Counted from the first letter of the stretch, positions 45,332-56,323 are shown. The stretch: 64,000 bases of DNA from Flavobacteriales bacterium (GCA_016777325.1 JADHRQ010000001.1:1-64000); one strand, 5' to 3'. Notes: generated by a model from the letters alone, not told the origin. Made by a program: numbers and translations.

Positions 45332-47884
45332 ATGGACGATAATTTTTCATCAAGGGTTAAAGATGTAATTTCTTACAGTAAGGAAGAAGCCCTTAGATTA
45401 GGGCATAAACAAATAGGAACAGAGCATTTACTCCTAGGAATGCTTAGAGATGGAGGAGGTAAAGCTATCTCAATTTTAAATTCAATTGAGATAAATCTTG
45501 ATGAACTTAGAAAAAAAATTGAGCTTTTAAATCCTGCAATTATTGATAGTTCATCTATTAATCTTAACGAAAAGAAAAATCTTCACCTAACAAGACAAGC
45601 TGAAAGAGCACTTAAAACAACTTTTTTAGAAGCTAAACTGTTTCAAAGTACAAATATTAATACTGCTCACTTGCTATTATGTATTCTAAGAAATGATAAT
45701 GATCCAATTACAAAAGTTTTGTCTAAAATGGATATTAGCTACGATAGTGTCAAAGAGAAATTTAAATCTATGATAAATGAGACTGGATCTGACGATATAA
45801 TTGAATACCCAACCTCTTCTACTTTTCCTGATGAAAGAGATGAATCTGAAGAGTCTTCAAGCAATCCATTTTCTTCAAAACAAAAGATAAAATCAACTTC
45901 TAAAACTAAAACTCCTGTTTTAGATAATTTTGGAAGAGACATGACTTTTCTGGCTGAATCTAACAAATTAGATCCTGTTATAGGCAGGGATAAAGAGATT
46001 CAAAGAGTATCTCAAATTCTTAGTCGAAGAAAAAAAAATAACCCCCTTTTAATTGGAGAACCAGGTGTTGGTAAGTCTGCTATCGCAGAAGGGTTAGCAT
46101 TAAGAATAATTCAGAAAAAAGTTTCAAGAATACTTTATGGTAAAAGAGTTATAACTCTTGATCTTGCTAGCTTAGTAGCAGGTACAAAATATAGAGGCCA
46201 GTTTGAAGAAAGGATGAAGGCTGTTATGAATGAACTTGAGAAAAACAGAAATATAATTTTATTTATTGATGAAATTCATACAATAGTTGGTGCTGGTGGT
46301 GCAACTGGGAGTTTAGATGCTTCTAACATGTTTAAACCTGCATTAGCTAGAGGAGAGATACAATGTATTGGAGCTACTACATTAAATGAATACAGTCAGC
46401 ATATAGAAAAAGATGGTGCGCTCGAAAGAAGATTTCAGAAAATTCTTGTAGAAGAGACTAACAAAGAAGAAACAGTTGAAATTTTAAGAAATATAAAAGA
46501 TAAATATGAATCTCATCATAATGTCAATTATACTGACGAAGCTTTAATTGCTTGTGTTGAACTAAGTCAAAGATATATTACCGATAGATTCCTTCCAGAC
46601 AAAGCTATTGATGCTTTAGATGAAGCTGGCTCTAGAGCCCATATAAATAATATGGATGTTCCAGAAGAAGTTATTCTTATGGAAAAACAACTTGAAGATG
46701 TTAGAGAATTAAAAAACTCTGTTGTGAAAAAACAAAAATATGAAGAAGCAGCTAAGCTTCGAGATGATGAAAAAAGAGTTGAAAAAAAGCTAGTTGAAGC
46801 TCAAAACAGATGGCATGAAGATTCAAAACTAAATAGGGTTACAGTTGATGAAAATGAAATTGCTGATGTTGTTTCTATGATGACGAATATTCCTGTTAAT
46901 AAAATTGTATCAACTGAAAAGAATAAATTATCAAAGCTTGAAAAAATTATTAAAGACAAAATTATTGGCCAAGATCAGGCTGTATCTAAAGTAGTTAAAT
47001 CAATTCAAAGAAATAGAGCTGGGTTAAATTCTCCAAACAGACCTATAGGTTCATTTATTTTCCTTGGCCAAACTGGTGTAGGAAAGACTCAGTTAGCTAA
47101 AGTTTTAGCCTCAGAGATATTTGAATCAGAGGAAAACTTGATTAGAATTGACATGAGTGAATATATGGAGAAGTTTTCAGTATCTAGATTAATTGGAGCT
47201 CCTCCTGGGTATGTTGGATATGAAGAAGGAGGACAATTAACTGAAAAAGTGAAACGAAGACCTTATTCAGTTGTTTTATTTGATGAAATTGAAAAGGGTC
47301 ATCCTGATATATATAGTATGCTTCTTCAAATTCTTGATGATGGTTTTCTAACAGATAGTGTTGGTAGAAAAATAAACTTTCAAAATACTATTATAATCAT
47401 GACATCTAATATAGGTGTTAAACAAATTAATGACTTTGGTATTGGAGTTGGTTTTGAAACTAAATCCTCTGTTGATCAAACATCTCAAACTGAACAAAAG
47501 GTAATACAGAGAGCATTAAAGAATACATTTGCTCCAGAATTTTTAAACAGAGTAGATGATTGTATAATATTTAACTCACTTTCTATGAAAGACATTAATA
47601 AAATTGTTACAATTGAGGTAAATAAACTTAAAGAGAGAGTTAGTAATATTGGTTATGATCTGTCAATTTCTACTAAAGCTAAGTCTTTCATTTGTGAAAA
47701 AGGATTTGATAAAAAAAATGGTGCTAGACCTCTTAACAGAATGATTCAAAAGCACATTGAAGATTTGATTGCTGAAAACCTAGTTTCAGATAAAATAAAA
47801 CCTGGAGACAAATTACACGTTGATCATAAATCGGATTTAGATAATTTGACATTATTAATTAATAAAAAAGAAATAGCTTCTTGA
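45332..47884 (+). CDS. clpC: ATP-dependent Clp protease ATPase subunit ClpC
   Basis: This is an 850-residue AAA+ unfoldase that feeds proteins to ClpP. The double Clp N-domain begins [21 protein letters not shown]-1 has Walker [10 protein letters not shown] and Walker B LFIDEIH. A UVR-type linker ([16 protein letters not shown]) marks ClpC rather than ClpA or ClpB. AAA-2 has [12 protein letters not shown] and [13 protein letters not shown], and the C-terminal D2-small domain ends [13 protein letters not shown]. The start is ATG 45332 ([12 protein letters not shown]), matching the family; an upstream in-frame TTG (45326) adds two residues only. Its TGA overlaps the TTG of thrA, so the stress gene and threonine operon are joined. 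Confidence 0.96.
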   Translation: MDDNFSSRVKDVISYSKEEALRLGHKQIGTEHLLLGMLRDGGGKAISILNSIEINLDELRKKIELLNPAIIDSSSINLNEKKNLHLTRQAERALKTTFLEAKLFQSTNINTAHLLLCILRNDNDPITKVLSKMDISYDSVKEKFKSMINETGSDDIIEYPTSSTFPDERDESEESSSNPFSSKQKIKSTSKTKTPVLDNFGRDMTFLAESNKLDPVIGRDKEIQRVSQILSRRKKNNPLLIGEPGVGKSAIAEGLALRIIQKKVSRILYGKRVITLDLASLVAGTKYRGQFEERMKAVMNELEKNRNIILFIDEIHTIVGAGGATGSLDASNMFKPALARGEIQCIGATTLNEYSQHIEKDGALERRFQKILVEETNKEETVEILRNIKDKYESHHNVNYTDEALIACVELSQRYITDRFLPDKAIDALDEAGSRAHINNMDVPEEVILMEKQLEDVRELKNSVVKKQKYEEAAKLRDDEKRVEKKLVEAQNRWHEDSKLNRVTVDENEIADVVSMMTNIPVNKIVSTEKNKLSKLEKIIKDKIIGQDQAVSKVVKSIQRNRAGLNSPNRPIGSFIFLGQTGVGKTQLAKVLASEIFESEENLIRIDMSEYMEKFSVSRLIGAPPGYVGYEEGGQLTEKVKRRPYSVVLFDEIEKGHPDIYSMLLQILDDGFLTDSVGRKINFQNTIIIMTSNIGVKQINDFGIGVGFETKSSVDQTSQTEQKVIQRALKNTFAPEFLNRVDDCIIFNSLSMKDINKIVTIEVNKLKERVSNIGYDLSISTKAKSFICEKGFDKKNGARPLNRMIQKHIEDLIAENLVSDKIKPGDKLHVDHKSDLDNLTLLINKKEIAS

Positions 47885-50325
47885 AAGTACTAAAGTTTGG
47901 CGGCACTTCTGTTGCTGATTCAAAATCTATATCAAAGGTTATATCCATTTTAAAAAATAATGAGGACAACTTAATTATTGTTGTATCGGCATTTAGCGGT
48001 ATTACTAATCTACTTCAAAAATGTCTTGACTTAAAAGGAAAATATACTGAAGATGTAATCAATGAAATTGAAAATAGACATCTAGAGGTAATTGAAAAGC
48101 TTTCTAGTTTAGATGGGCAAAGTTCGTTGAAAAGCTTTCTTAAAGAAAAACTAAATGAGCTTGAGGAAATTTTAGACGCCATATCAACTATAGATGAAGT
48201 AACACAAAAGACAATTTCAAAAGTTTTAACTCTCGGAGAAATACTTTCAAGTAATATAATTTTTGAGATTTTAAAACAAAATAGTTTTGATATATCTATT
48301 ATAGACTCCAGAGAGGTTATTTATAGCAAAAACTTCAATAATAATGAGATATTAGACAATGATAAATCATCTATAAATATTAAAAATAGACTTGACTTAA
48401 TTAAATCAAAAATGATTATTGCTCCAGGATATATTTGTTCAAATGAGAAGAATGAAATTTCAAACTTGGGGAGAGGAGGGTCTGACTATAGTGCTGCTAT
48501 ATTTGCAAAATACAGCAATGCAAAATCTCTTGAAATTTGGACTGATGTTAGTGGAGTTTACAGTGCTAATCCTAAAATTGTTAAAAAAGCATTACCAATT
48601 GAATTTCTTTCATACAAAGAAGCTATGGAACTATCTTTTTTTGGAGCAAAAGTTATTTACTTTCCAACTCTTCAACCTTTAATAGAGGATAATATACCTG
48701 TTTATATTAAAAACACATTTAATCCAGAAGCTGATGGAACATGCATATCAAATTCAACAAAACTTGATGATGATGAAATTGTAAAAGGGATTAGTCACAT
48801 AGAAAATATTTCTATTCTTAATTTTGAAGGCTCTGGTATGGTTGGAGTTCCAGGTTTCTCAAAAAGATTTTTTGAATCTCTATCTATACATCATATTAAT
48901 GTAATAATGATAACTCAAGCTTCTTCAGAATTTTCAATTTGTATTGCTATTAATTCAGACGATGCTTCAACTGCAAAAAAAGTGATTGATAAAGAATTTC
49001 AATTTGAAATATCCCAAAATAGGATAAATAAATCTCAAATAGAGACTGGATTATCAAATATTGCAATTGTTGGAGATAAGATGAAAAGTAAAAAAGGTAT
49101 AAGTGGAAAGCTCTTCAATACATTAGGGCAAAACAATATAAATATTAGAGCTATTGCTCAAGGTGCATCTGAGAGAAATATTTCAATTATTATTGACGAA
49201 AAAAATACCAAAAAAGCACTAAATGCATTACATGAAACCTTTTTTGAAGATAACTTCAAAGATATCCACCTATTCATAACTGGAGTAGGAAATGTAGGAG
49301 GATTTTTGATTGATCAAATAAAAAATCAGAAAAATTTTATTGCAAAAAATCTTAAACTAAATTTAAAAGTAATTGGAATATCTAATTCTAGAAAAATGAT
49401 TATATCAGATTCTGAAGTGGATCTAGATACTTGGAAAAAACAATTGGAAGAATCAGAAATTATCGCTGATAGTAATATTTTTCAAGAAAAAGTTTTAGAA
49501 TTAAATTTAAGAAATAGTTTGTTTGTAGATAATACAGCAAGCGACTTAATACCAAATACTTATAGGAATTATTTAAAAAACGGAATAGGTATAATAACAT
49601 GTAACAAAATTGCAAATTCAGATATTTTTTCTAACTATGAAGAACTGAAATCTTTATCTAGAAATAATAATGCTCCATTTTTATATGAGACTAATGTTGG
49701 AGCTGCTCTACCAGTAATAAGCACACTGAATAATCTAATAAATTCAGGGGATAAAATAATTAAAATTGAAGCTGTTCTTTCTGGAACTTTAAATTATATT
49801 TTTAATAATTTTCAAGAAATTGATACTTTTCATGAAATAGTATCTAAGGCTGTGGATCTTGGATACACTGAACCAGATCCAAAAATTGACTTATGTGGAG
49901 TTGATGTATCAAGAAAAATATTAATCTTAGCTAGAGAAAGCGGCTATAAACTTGAATTTGATGATATTAGTAAAAATCATTTTTTACCTAATGATTCAAT
50001 AAATACAAAATCTAAAGAAGATTTTTTATTGTCATTAATAAAAAACAAAGAACACTTTAACGACATTTTAAACAATGCAAAAGATAAAGGCTCAAGGTTA
50101 AAGTTTGTAGCAAAACTTGATAAAGGTAAAGCTAGTGTTGGACTTGAAGCTGTTGGAAATGATCATCCATTTTACAACTTAGTAGGAAGTGATAATATTA
50201 CTGTTTTTTATACAGAGAGATATAACAAATCCCCTTTGGTTGTCAAAGGAGCAGGTGCTGGAGGGGAATTCACTGCATCTGGTGTGTTTGCTGATATAAT
50301 AAAAGCAAGTCAAGAAAATGGATAA
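47881..50325 (+). CDS. thrA: bifunctional aspartokinase I / homoserine dehydrogenase I, TTG start
   Basis: This 814-residue enzyme catalyses the first and third steps from aspartate to threonine and methionine. The kinase domain starts [15 protein letters not shown], with NLGRGGSDYSAAIFAKY and IWTDVSGVYSANPKIV further on. Two ACT-type regulatory domains cover about 310-455. The dehydrogenase domain begins FITGVGNVGGFLIDQI and contains GLGYTEPDPKIDLCGVDVSRK by position near 660. The fused form in gene order thrA-thrB-thrC suggests feedback control by threonine. The start is TTG at 47881, overlapping the clpC stop as TTGA; no ATG would preserve the FGGTS loop. Confidence 0.96.
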   Translation: MKVLKFGGTSVADSKSISKVISILKNNEDNLIIVVSAFSGITNLLQKCLDLKGKYTEDVINEIENRHLEVIEKLSSLDGQSSLKSFLKEKLNELEEILDAISTIDEVTQKTISKVLTLGEILSSNIIFEILKQNSFDISIIDSREVIYSKNFNNNEILDNDKSSINIKNRLDLIKSKMIIAPGYICSNEKNEISNLGRGGSDYSAAIFAKYSNAKSLEIWTDVSGVYSANPKIVKKALPIEFLSYKEAMELSFFGAKVIYFPTLQPLIEDNIPVYIKNTFNPEADGTCISNSTKLDDDEIVKGISHIENISILNFEGSGMVGVPGFSKRFFESLSIHHINVIMITQASSEFSICIAINSDDASTAKKVIDKEFQFEISQNRINKSQIETGLSNIAIVGDKMKSKKGISGKLFNTLGQNNINIRAIAQGASERNISIIIDEKNTKKALNALHETFFEDNFKDIHLFITGVGNVGGFLIDQIKNQKNFIAKNLKLNLKVIGISNSRKMIISDSEVDLDTWKKQLEESEIIADSNIFQEKVLELNLRNSLFVDNTASDLIPNTYRNYLKNGIGIITCNKIANSDIFSNYEELKSLSRNNNAPFLYETNVGAALPVISTLNNLINSGDKIIKIEAVLSGTLNYIFNNFQEIDTFHEIVSKAVDLGYTEPDPKIDLCGVDVSRKILILARESGYKLEFDDISKNHFLPNDSINTKSKEDFLLSLIKNKEHFNDILNNAKDKGSRLKFVAKLDKGKASVGLEAVGNDHPFYNLVGSDNITVFYTERYNKSPLVVKGAGAGGEFTASGVFADIIKASQENG

Positions 50326-51247
50326 AATTAAAGTTTTTTCACCTGGAAGCATTACTAATTTATCCTGTGGATATGATATTTTAGGCGTTTGTCTTAATAA
50401 TAGAGGAGATGAAATTACGGTTACAAAGACAGAAAATAAAGGCATAATTATCAAGTCAAATGATAACTACAATATATCTAACGATATTAATAAAAATGTA
50501 GCTGGAATAGCGGCCCAAGCTCTACTTAAAAACACTTCTACTGAATTTGGTTTTGAGATTGAAATAAAAAAGGGTATCAAGCCTGGAAGTGGGATTGGTA
50601 GCTCTGCTGCTAGTTCAGCTGGAACAGTTTTTGCAATTAATCAACTTCTTGATTCACCATTTAGTCAATTGGATTTGATTAAATTTTCAATGGAAGGTGA
50701 GAAGTTTGTAAGTGATTCATATCATGCAGATAATGTTGCACCAGTTATTTTAGGTGGAATTACCTTAGTTAGATCAATTAATGAAATTGATGTTATTAAA
50801 CTTCCAACACCAAAAAGTTTAGAGGTTATTATAATTAGACCCAACATTGAGATTAAAACTTCAGATTCAAGAAAAGTTTTGAGAAAAAAGATTAAAATTG
50901 AAGAAATGGTTCAACAATCTGCTAATCTAGGGTCCTTTGTTAGTAGTTTATATAATGAAGATTTTAATCTAATGTCAAGATCAATTGTAGATATTATTGC
51001 TGAGCCAAATAGAAAAATTTTAATACCAGAATTTGATAATATAATAAAACTATCAAAAATTAATGGTGCAATTGCTGCAGGAATTTCAGGTTCTGGACCT
51101 TCAATTTTTTCACTATCAAACGACACTGTTATATCAGAAAAAATTCTAAAAACTACAACTGACCATTATAATAAACTTGGTATTAGTTATGATGGATTTA
51201 TTTCTAAAATTAACTCAACAGGCATTAAAATACTCGAGTCAAATTGA
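50318..51247 (+). CDS. thrB: homoserine kinase
   Basis: This 309-residue GHMP kinase phosphorylates homoserine for threonine synthesis. The N-terminal KIKVFSPGSITNLSCGYD, the phosphate loop KPGSGIGSSAASSAG and the third motif AAGISGSGPSIFSL are the three GHMP signatures. Its ATG lies inside the end of thrA (8-bp overlap), and its TGA forms TTGA with the thrC start. Confidence 0.97.
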   Translation: MDKIKVFSPGSITNLSCGYDILGVCLNNRGDEITVTKTENKGIIIKSNDNYNISNDINKNVAGIAAQALLKNTSTEFGFEIEIKKGIKPGSGIGSSAASSAGTVFAINQLLDSPFSQLDLIKFSMEGEKFVSDSYHADNVAPVILGGITLVRSINEIDVIKLPTPKSLEVIIIRPNIEIKTSDSRKVLRKKIKIEEMVQQSANLGSFVSSLYNEDFNLMSRSIVDIIAEPNRKILIPEFDNIIKLSKINGAIAAGISGSGPSIFSLSNDTVISEKILKTTTDHYNKLGISYDGFISKINSTGIKILESN

Positions 51248-52545
51248 AATATATAAGCTTAAATCATAACTCATCTCCTGCCTCATTTAAGAAGGCTGTT
51301 ATAAATGGATTAGCTCCAGATAAAGGGTTATATTTTCCTGAAAAGAATATTAAACTACCTGTAAGTTTTATTGAATCATTAAAAAGTCTAGATGACATTG
51401 AAATTTGTTATGAAGTTATAACAAGTTATATAGGTGATGAAATTCCAAAAAATAAATTATTAGAAATAATAAAAGATACTATTTCTTTTAAAATTCCTTT
51501 AAAAAAAATAGAACAATCAATTTATTCGCTTGAATTATTCCATGGACCAACATTAGCTTTTAAGGATATAGGTGCTAAGTTTATGGCATCATGTCTAAAT
51601 TATTTCAAAGATAGTTATACATCCAAAAAAATTACTGTTTTAGTCGCAACTTCAGGTGATACTGGTGGAGCTGTAGCAAAAGGATTTTCTAATACAAAGG
51701 ATATTGATGTTTGTATTTTATACCCTAAAGGTAAGATTAGTGAGGTTCAAAAAAAACAAATAACAACAAATGGATCATATGTTAATGCAATTGAAGTAGA
51801 AGGTGACTTTGATTTGTGTCAGTCTATGGTTAAAAAAGCATTTAACGATGAGGAAATTAACAGGAATATTGCTTTAACATCTGCAAATTCAATCAATGTA
51901 GCTAGATGGCTTCCTCAAATGTTTTATTATTTTTTAGCATATAAAAAAATTAATAATAAAAGAAATGTCTTTTCTGTTCCAAGTGGAAACTTTGGAAACA
52001 TATGCGCAGGAATTCTTGCAAAATCAATGGGTTTACCAATTGATCACTTCATTGCTGCAACTAATATAAATGATACTATTCCTAGATATATAAAGGAAGG
52101 TATCTTTGAGCCTAATAATACATATCCTACAATTTCCAATGCAATGGATGTGTCAAATCCAAGTAATTTTGTAAGAATTCAGAAAATATATAACAATGAT
52201 TTACAAAAAATAAGAAAGAATATATCTGGATTTAGCTATGATGATAAAACAACTAAACAAGCAATTAAAAAATTATTTACTTCAGAAAATTATCTCACAG
52301 ATCCACACTCAGCAATTGGCTATCTAGGGTTAAAAGAGTATATGGAAAGTAAAAATGATGAAAGTTTAAATGGGATATTTTTATCTACAGCTCATTCAAT
52401 TAAATTCAAAGATGTAGTTGAAGATTCTATTAGTTCAAAAATAAAATATCCAGCTTCAATAAAAAATATCCTAAATAAAGAAAGCAATAATCAGTCAATT
52501 GGAAGCTACTCTGAACTAAAAGAGATACTACTTAATAGAAATTAA
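51244..52545 (+). CDS. thrC: threonine synthase, TTG start
   Basis: This 433-residue PLP enzyme converts O-phosphohomoserine to threonine. KYISLNHNSSPASFKKAV and GLAPDKGLYFPE are the family N-terminus. The PLP Lys is K107 in HGPTLAFKDIGAKF. VATSGDTGGAVAKGF and SVPSGNFGNICAG bind the cofactor phosphate and substrate. The start is TTG at 51244, sharing TTGA with the thrB stop. The gene ends convergent with the M24 peptidase gene (4-bp overlap). Confidence 0.97.
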   Translation: MKYISLNHNSSPASFKKAVINGLAPDKGLYFPEKNIKLPVSFIESLKSLDDIEICYEVITSYIGDEIPKNKLLEIIKDTISFKIPLKKIEQSIYSLELFHGPTLAFKDIGAKFMASCLNYFKDSYTSKKITVLVATSGDTGGAVAKGFSNTKDIDVCILYPKGKISEVQKKQITTNGSYVNAIEVEGDFDLCQSMVKKAFNDEEINRNIALTSANSINVARWLPQMFYYFLAYKKINNKRNVFSVPSGNFGNICAGILAKSMGLPIDHFIAATNINDTIPRYIKEGIFEPNNTYPTISNAMDVSNPSNFVRIQKIYNNDLQKIRKNISGFSYDDKTTKQAIKKLFTSENYLTDPHSAIGYLGLKEYMESKNDESLNGIFLSTAHSIKFKDVVEDSISSKIKYPASIKNILNKESNNQSIGSYSELKEILLNRN

Positions 52546-53975
52546 TCCTTAATATCTGGAAGTATTAATTGATTAATAGGACTCTCTAACTTCATGATTT
52601 TTTCAATTTCACTTGATGACCTAGGAGCATCTGCTGAAAGATTTATAGGTTCCGAATCAGTTATTAATATGTCATCCTCAATCCTTACCCCAATATTCCA
52701 CCATTTTGGATCACAATCACTGTTTTCAGGAATATAAATACCTGGTTCTACTGTTATCACCATATTCTTTTCTAATATTCTTGATCCAGGATCATGAACA
52801 TCTAAACCTATATGATGTGAAACTCCATGAGGATAGTATTTTCTAGCTTCATTCGCATCATTTATAATCCCTAATTTTATTAGACCCTTTGAGATTATTT
52901 GAAGACTCTCAATGTAAATATCATTAAAAGTATTTCCAACTATAGCTTTTTTTATAGCCTCTTCCTGAGATTTATATACTAAATCATAAATTTCTTTTTG
53001 TTCTGGAGAGAATTTACCATTTACTGGAATTGTCCTAGTTACATCTGCGGTATAACCTCTATATTCTGCACCAAGATCCATAAGGATTAATTCATTATCA
53101 ATGTTGATATCCTCATTAGTAACATAATGTAGAATACACGAATTTGCTCCAGCACCCACAATTGAATTATAACCCTCGTGAGCAGCACCATATTTTCTAT
53201 AAATAAATTCATGTATCCCTTGAACCTCTCTTTCCGTCATGTCTCCATGTATTGCCTTCATAACCTCAATTTGAGCTAAGGAAGAAATTTTTATAGCTTT
53301 GGTTAAAAGTTTAATTTCTAAAGGATCCTTAGTTTGTCTTAAACTAGACATAATATTATCAAGTGAAATATTATTTAATTCTTTTTTCATATCACCTGTC
53401 CCAATTATTACTTCTTTATCAGTAATAATTTCAAGAAATTTATTTTGAATATCATATAGATCATATTTATCATCTTTAAAATCTCTTACATCATCTCGAA
53501 TATCCATGTTTAAAATATTTGAAAAACTTTGAATTTGGATGGGATTTTTAATAAAATCTGATCTAAGCTTAACCCTATCAAAGTTCATTTTTTTTGCACC
53601 CTGTAAACCGAGTCTCCTACCATCCCACATTTCTCTGTATTCATTCTTCTCTCTTACATAAAGAATTTCATTGAACAAACCATTATCATCTTGTTGATCA
53701 TCTTTAAATATTACAAGGACACCATGTGGCTCTCTCCAACCAGATAAATAATAAAAGTTAGGATCTTGATGATACATAAAGTCTGTATCATTAGATCTTT
53801 TCATTATAGGAGAAGTGAAGAAAAATGCAATACTATTTTGAGGCATTTTATCCCTAAATTCTTGTCTTTTCTTTTTATGAAATTCTGAACCTAAATCATC
53901 AATATATTGTTGACCTGAAAGAATACTTGAAGAGGAAAAAATCAAAAGTAAAAAAAGAGTATTTTTGAATTTCAT
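52542..53975 (-). CDS. secreted M24 family Xaa-Pro aminopeptidase
   Basis: This is a 477-residue metallopeptidase of the aminopeptidase P group, which removes N-terminal residues before proline. A signal peptide (about 1-22) precedes the N-terminal creatinase-like domain. The pita-bread catalytic domain has metal ligands in LILMDLGAEYRGYTADVTRT, HGVSHHIGLDVHDPG, ITVEPGIYIP and GVRIEDDIL. The start is ATG 53975 (MKFKNTLFLLL), which gives a clean signal; an upstream TTG at 53996 adds seven residues and reaches to 4 bp from the divergent gcvT start. Probably periplasmic. Confidence 0.93.
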   Translation of the reverse strand: MKFKNTLFLLLIFSSSSILSGQQYIDDLGSEFHKKKRQEFRDKMPQNSIAFFFTSPIMKRSNDTDFMYHQDPNFYYLSGWREPHGVLVIFKDDQQDDNGLFNEILYVREKNEYREMWDGRRLGLQGAKKMNFDRVKLRSDFIKNPIQIQSFSNILNMDIRDDVRDFKDDKYDLYDIQNKFLEIITDKEVIIGTGDMKKELNNISLDNIMSSLRQTKDPLEIKLLTKAIKISSLAQIEVMKAIHGDMTEREVQGIHEFIYRKYGAAHEGYNSIVGAGANSCILHYVTNEDINIDNELILMDLGAEYRGYTADVTRTIPVNGKFSPEQKEIYDLVYKSQEEAIKKAIVGNTFNDIYIESLQIISKGLIKLGIINDANEARKYYPHGVSHHIGLDVHDPGSRILEKNMVITVEPGIYIPENSDCDPKWWNIGVRIEDDILITDSEPINLSADAPRSSSEIEKIMKLESPINQLILPDIKD

Positions 53976-54000
53976 AATAATATATTTAGAGTTCAAATTA

Positions 54001-55074
54001 ATGAAAAAAACAGTTCTTTTTGGTAGACATAAAAAATTAAATGCAAAAATTGTTGAATTTGCTAATTATCTTATGCCAATTAGCTATTCATCTGTTAATG
54101 AAGAACACTTGCATATAAGAAATGAGGTTGGAGTGTTTGATGTTTCCCATATGGGCGAAATTGAAATTTCAGGATCTAATTCTCTAAAATTTATTCAACA
54201 AATATGTTCTAATGATATTTCAAAAATTAAAATTGGAAAGGCTCAATATAACTGCTTAACAAATGAGCTTGGAGGTATCATTGATGATCTCATAGTTTAT
54301 AGACTTCAAGAAAATAAATATCTACTAGTTGTAAATGCTTCAAATATATCTAAAGATTTGGATTGGATCCTTAAACAGAATAGAGAATTTAATTGTTCCA
54401 TAGTTAATATTTCTGATGAAATGTCACTTCTTGCTGTACAAGGACCAAAAGCTGAAGAATTATGTCAAAAATTTACTAATGAAGATTTATCATTAATCTC
54501 TAATTATTCATTTATTGTTTCCTCATTTGCAGGGTTTAATAATATTATTATCTCAAAAACTGGATACACTGGGTCTGGAGGTTTTGAACTATATATACCT
54601 AATCATATAACAGGTTCTGTTTGGGATGCATTATTTAGTTGCAAAGAATTTAATCTAAAACCTATTGGCTTAGCTGCTAGGGATACATTAAGAATTGAGA
54701 TGGGGTATTGTTTATATGGAAATGATATTAATGAAGATGTAACAACAGAAGAGGCAAATTTAAGATGGATTACTAAAATTGAAACAAATTTTATAGGCAG
54801 TCAAATTATTAATGAGCAGATTCAAAAAGGTTGCGATATAAAATTAGTTGGATTTAAATTAAAAGAAAAATCAATACCAAGAAAAGGCTATGAAATATTT
54901 GACAATGATAATAAATTAATTGGCAAGGTTACTTCAGGGACATTTTCACCAGTTCTAAAGAAAGGGATTGGTCTTGCACATATTAATTCTGCAAATCAAA
55001 AAGATCATTTAATTTTTATAAAAATTAGAAATAGCATTTATCAAGCTGAAATTACAAAAACACCATTTATTTAA
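54001..55074 (+). CDS. gcvT: glycine cleavage system T protein (aminomethyltransferase)
   Basis: This 357-residue folate enzyme takes the aminomethyl group from the H protein and releases ammonia, giving 5,10-methylene-tetrahydrofolate. NAKIVEFANYLMPISY, VGVFDVSHMGEIEISG, KTGYTGSGGFELY and LAARDTLRIEMGYCLYG are family signatures, with the catalytic Asp in the RDTLRIE region's vicinity. ATG 54001 is preferred over an in-frame TTG at 53965. The other gcv genes are not in the window, as often in Flavobacteria. yebC follows after 2 bp. Confidence 0.95.
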   Translation: MKKTVLFGRHKKLNAKIVEFANYLMPISYSSVNEEHLHIRNEVGVFDVSHMGEIEISGSNSLKFIQQICSNDISKIKIGKAQYNCLTNELGGIIDDLIVYRLQENKYLLVVNASNISKDLDWILKQNREFNCSIVNISDEMSLLAVQGPKAEELCQKFTNEDLSLISNYSFIVSSFAGFNNIIISKTGYTGSGGFELYIPNHITGSVWDALFSCKEFNLKPIGLAARDTLRIEMGYCLYGNDINEDVTTEEANLRWITKIETNFIGSQIINEQIQKGCDIKLVGFKLKEKSIPRKGYEIFDNDNKLIGKVTSGTFSPVLKKGIGLAHINSANQKDHLIFIKIRNSIYQAEITKTPFI

Positions 55075-55076
55075 TT

Positions 55077-55793
55077 ATGGGAAGAGCATTTGAATTCAGA
55101 AAAGCCAGAAAAATGAAAAGATGGTCTAATATGGCTAAAACTTTCACTAGAATTGTTAGAGAGATAATAATCGCTGTAAAAGACTCAGGACCTGATCCAT
55201 CTACAAATTCAAAATTAAGAGCAATTATTCAGAACGCAAAGGCTGCTAACATGCCTAAAGATAATATTGAGAGAGCTATTAAAAAGGCTTCTGAAAAAAG
55301 CACAGAAAATTTTAAAGAGATTTTACTAGAAGGTTATGCTCCACATGGTATAGCTATTCTTGTAGAAGCTGCTACAGACAATAATAATAGAACTGTTGCT
55401 AATATTAGAAGCTATTTTAATAAGTGTGATGGGAATCTTGCAACATCAGGATCAGTTGATTTTTTATTTAATCATTTGTGCTTCTTTCAAATAAAAGATG
55501 AGGGATTAGATATAGAAGAATTAGAGTTAGACTTAATTGACTTTGGAGTTACAGATTTAAGCAAATCAGAAAGTGAAATAAGTATTACAGCAAAATTTGA
55601 AAACTTTGGATCTCTTCAAAAAGAATTAGAAAGAAGAAATTTTGATATTACATCAATTGAATTTGAAAGAGAGGCAATTACTTTGAAAGATCTTGACGAG
55701 GATGAAATAATTAAAGTAGATAAACTAATAAATATGATTGATGAAGATGACGATGTGCAAAATGTTTATCACAATATGAAATCTTATGATTAA
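55077..55793 (+). CDS. YebC/PmpR (TACO1) family protein
   Basis: This 238-residue three-domain protein begins MGRAFEFRKARKMKRWSNMA, and RIVREIIIAVKDSGPDPSTN, MPKDNIERAIKKAS and GYAPHGIAILVEAATDNNNR match the family throughout. Members have been described as DNA-binding regulators and, more recently, as ribosome-associated factors that relieve stalling at proline stretches. The C-terminus is acidic. It is cotranscribed with gcvT, which is a common flavobacterial linkage. Confidence 0.95.
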   Translation: MGRAFEFRKARKMKRWSNMAKTFTRIVREIIIAVKDSGPDPSTNSKLRAIIQNAKAANMPKDNIERAIKKASEKSTENFKEILLEGYAPHGIAILVEAATDNNNRTVANIRSYFNKCDGNLATSGSVDFLFNHLCFFQIKDEGLDIEELELDLIDFGVTDLSKSESEISITAKFENFGSLQKELERRNFDITSIEFEREAITLKDLDEDEIIKVDKLINMIDEDDDVQNVYHNMKSYD

Positions 55794-56323
55794 ATTTTAT
55801 TTCTAACAATTACATCACTTACCATTTTTTCAAGCTCATTAAAATCATTGTCAATATTACCTGTTGGATGATATAGGTTATTAATCTTAACTTCTTTTCT
55901 GTTATAATCAAACGATACCATTAGTATAGGTAACTTGGTTTTTAGTGAAATATAGTAGAAGCCTGTCTTCCATTTGTTTACTTTCTTCCTTGTTCCTTCT
56001 GGAGCAATTGCAAGAATTTCAATCTTATTAGTTTTAAAGAGATCTACAACTGCATCAACAAGATTTGCATTCTTGCTTCTATCAACAGGAATTCCACCAA
56101 GGAATTTAAAAAAGAATGATGTAATCGGATTAAATAACTCCTTTTTACCGATAAATTTAATTTTCAAACCAGAATAAGTCCTTATCAAAACAGCTACTAT
56201 TAAATCAAAATAGCTAGAATGAGGAACAACAGCAATAATATATTTATCATTAATAGGCAAACCCCCCTTAACTCTCCATCCAAAAACTTTATTTAAAATA
56301 AACTTTGATAGAATTTTAATCAT
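55790..56323 (-). CDS. PlsC-like 1-acyl-glycerol-3-phosphate acyltransferase family protein
   Basis: This 177-residue lipid acyltransferase has the catalytic H-x4-D at His35-Asp40 (HSSYFD), the block GGIPVDRSKNANL near 76-88 and the acidic block APEGTRKK near 107. It lacks a clear N-terminal transmembrane anchor but has an amphipathic start. ATG 56323 gives an 8-bp overlap with the end of kdsB; a start at 56347 would overlap by 32 bp. Linkage to kdsB suggests an envelope lipid role. The exact acyl acceptor is unknown. Confidence 0.88.
   Translation of the reverse strand: MIKILSKFILNKVFGWRVKGGLPINDKYIIAVVPHSSYFDLIVAVLIRTYSGLKIKFIGKKELFNPITSFFFKFLGGIPVDRSKNANLVDAVVDLFKTNKIEILAIAPEGTRKKVNKWKTGFYYISLKTKLPILMVSFDYNRKEVKINNLYHPTGNIDNDFNELEKMVSDVIVRNKI

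Noticed and set aside
53965-54000. Longer N-terminus for gcvT from TTG 53965
   Set aside because: The extension overlaps the divergent peptidase start and adds hydrophobic residues not expected in a cytoplasmic T protein; ATG 54001 fits the family.
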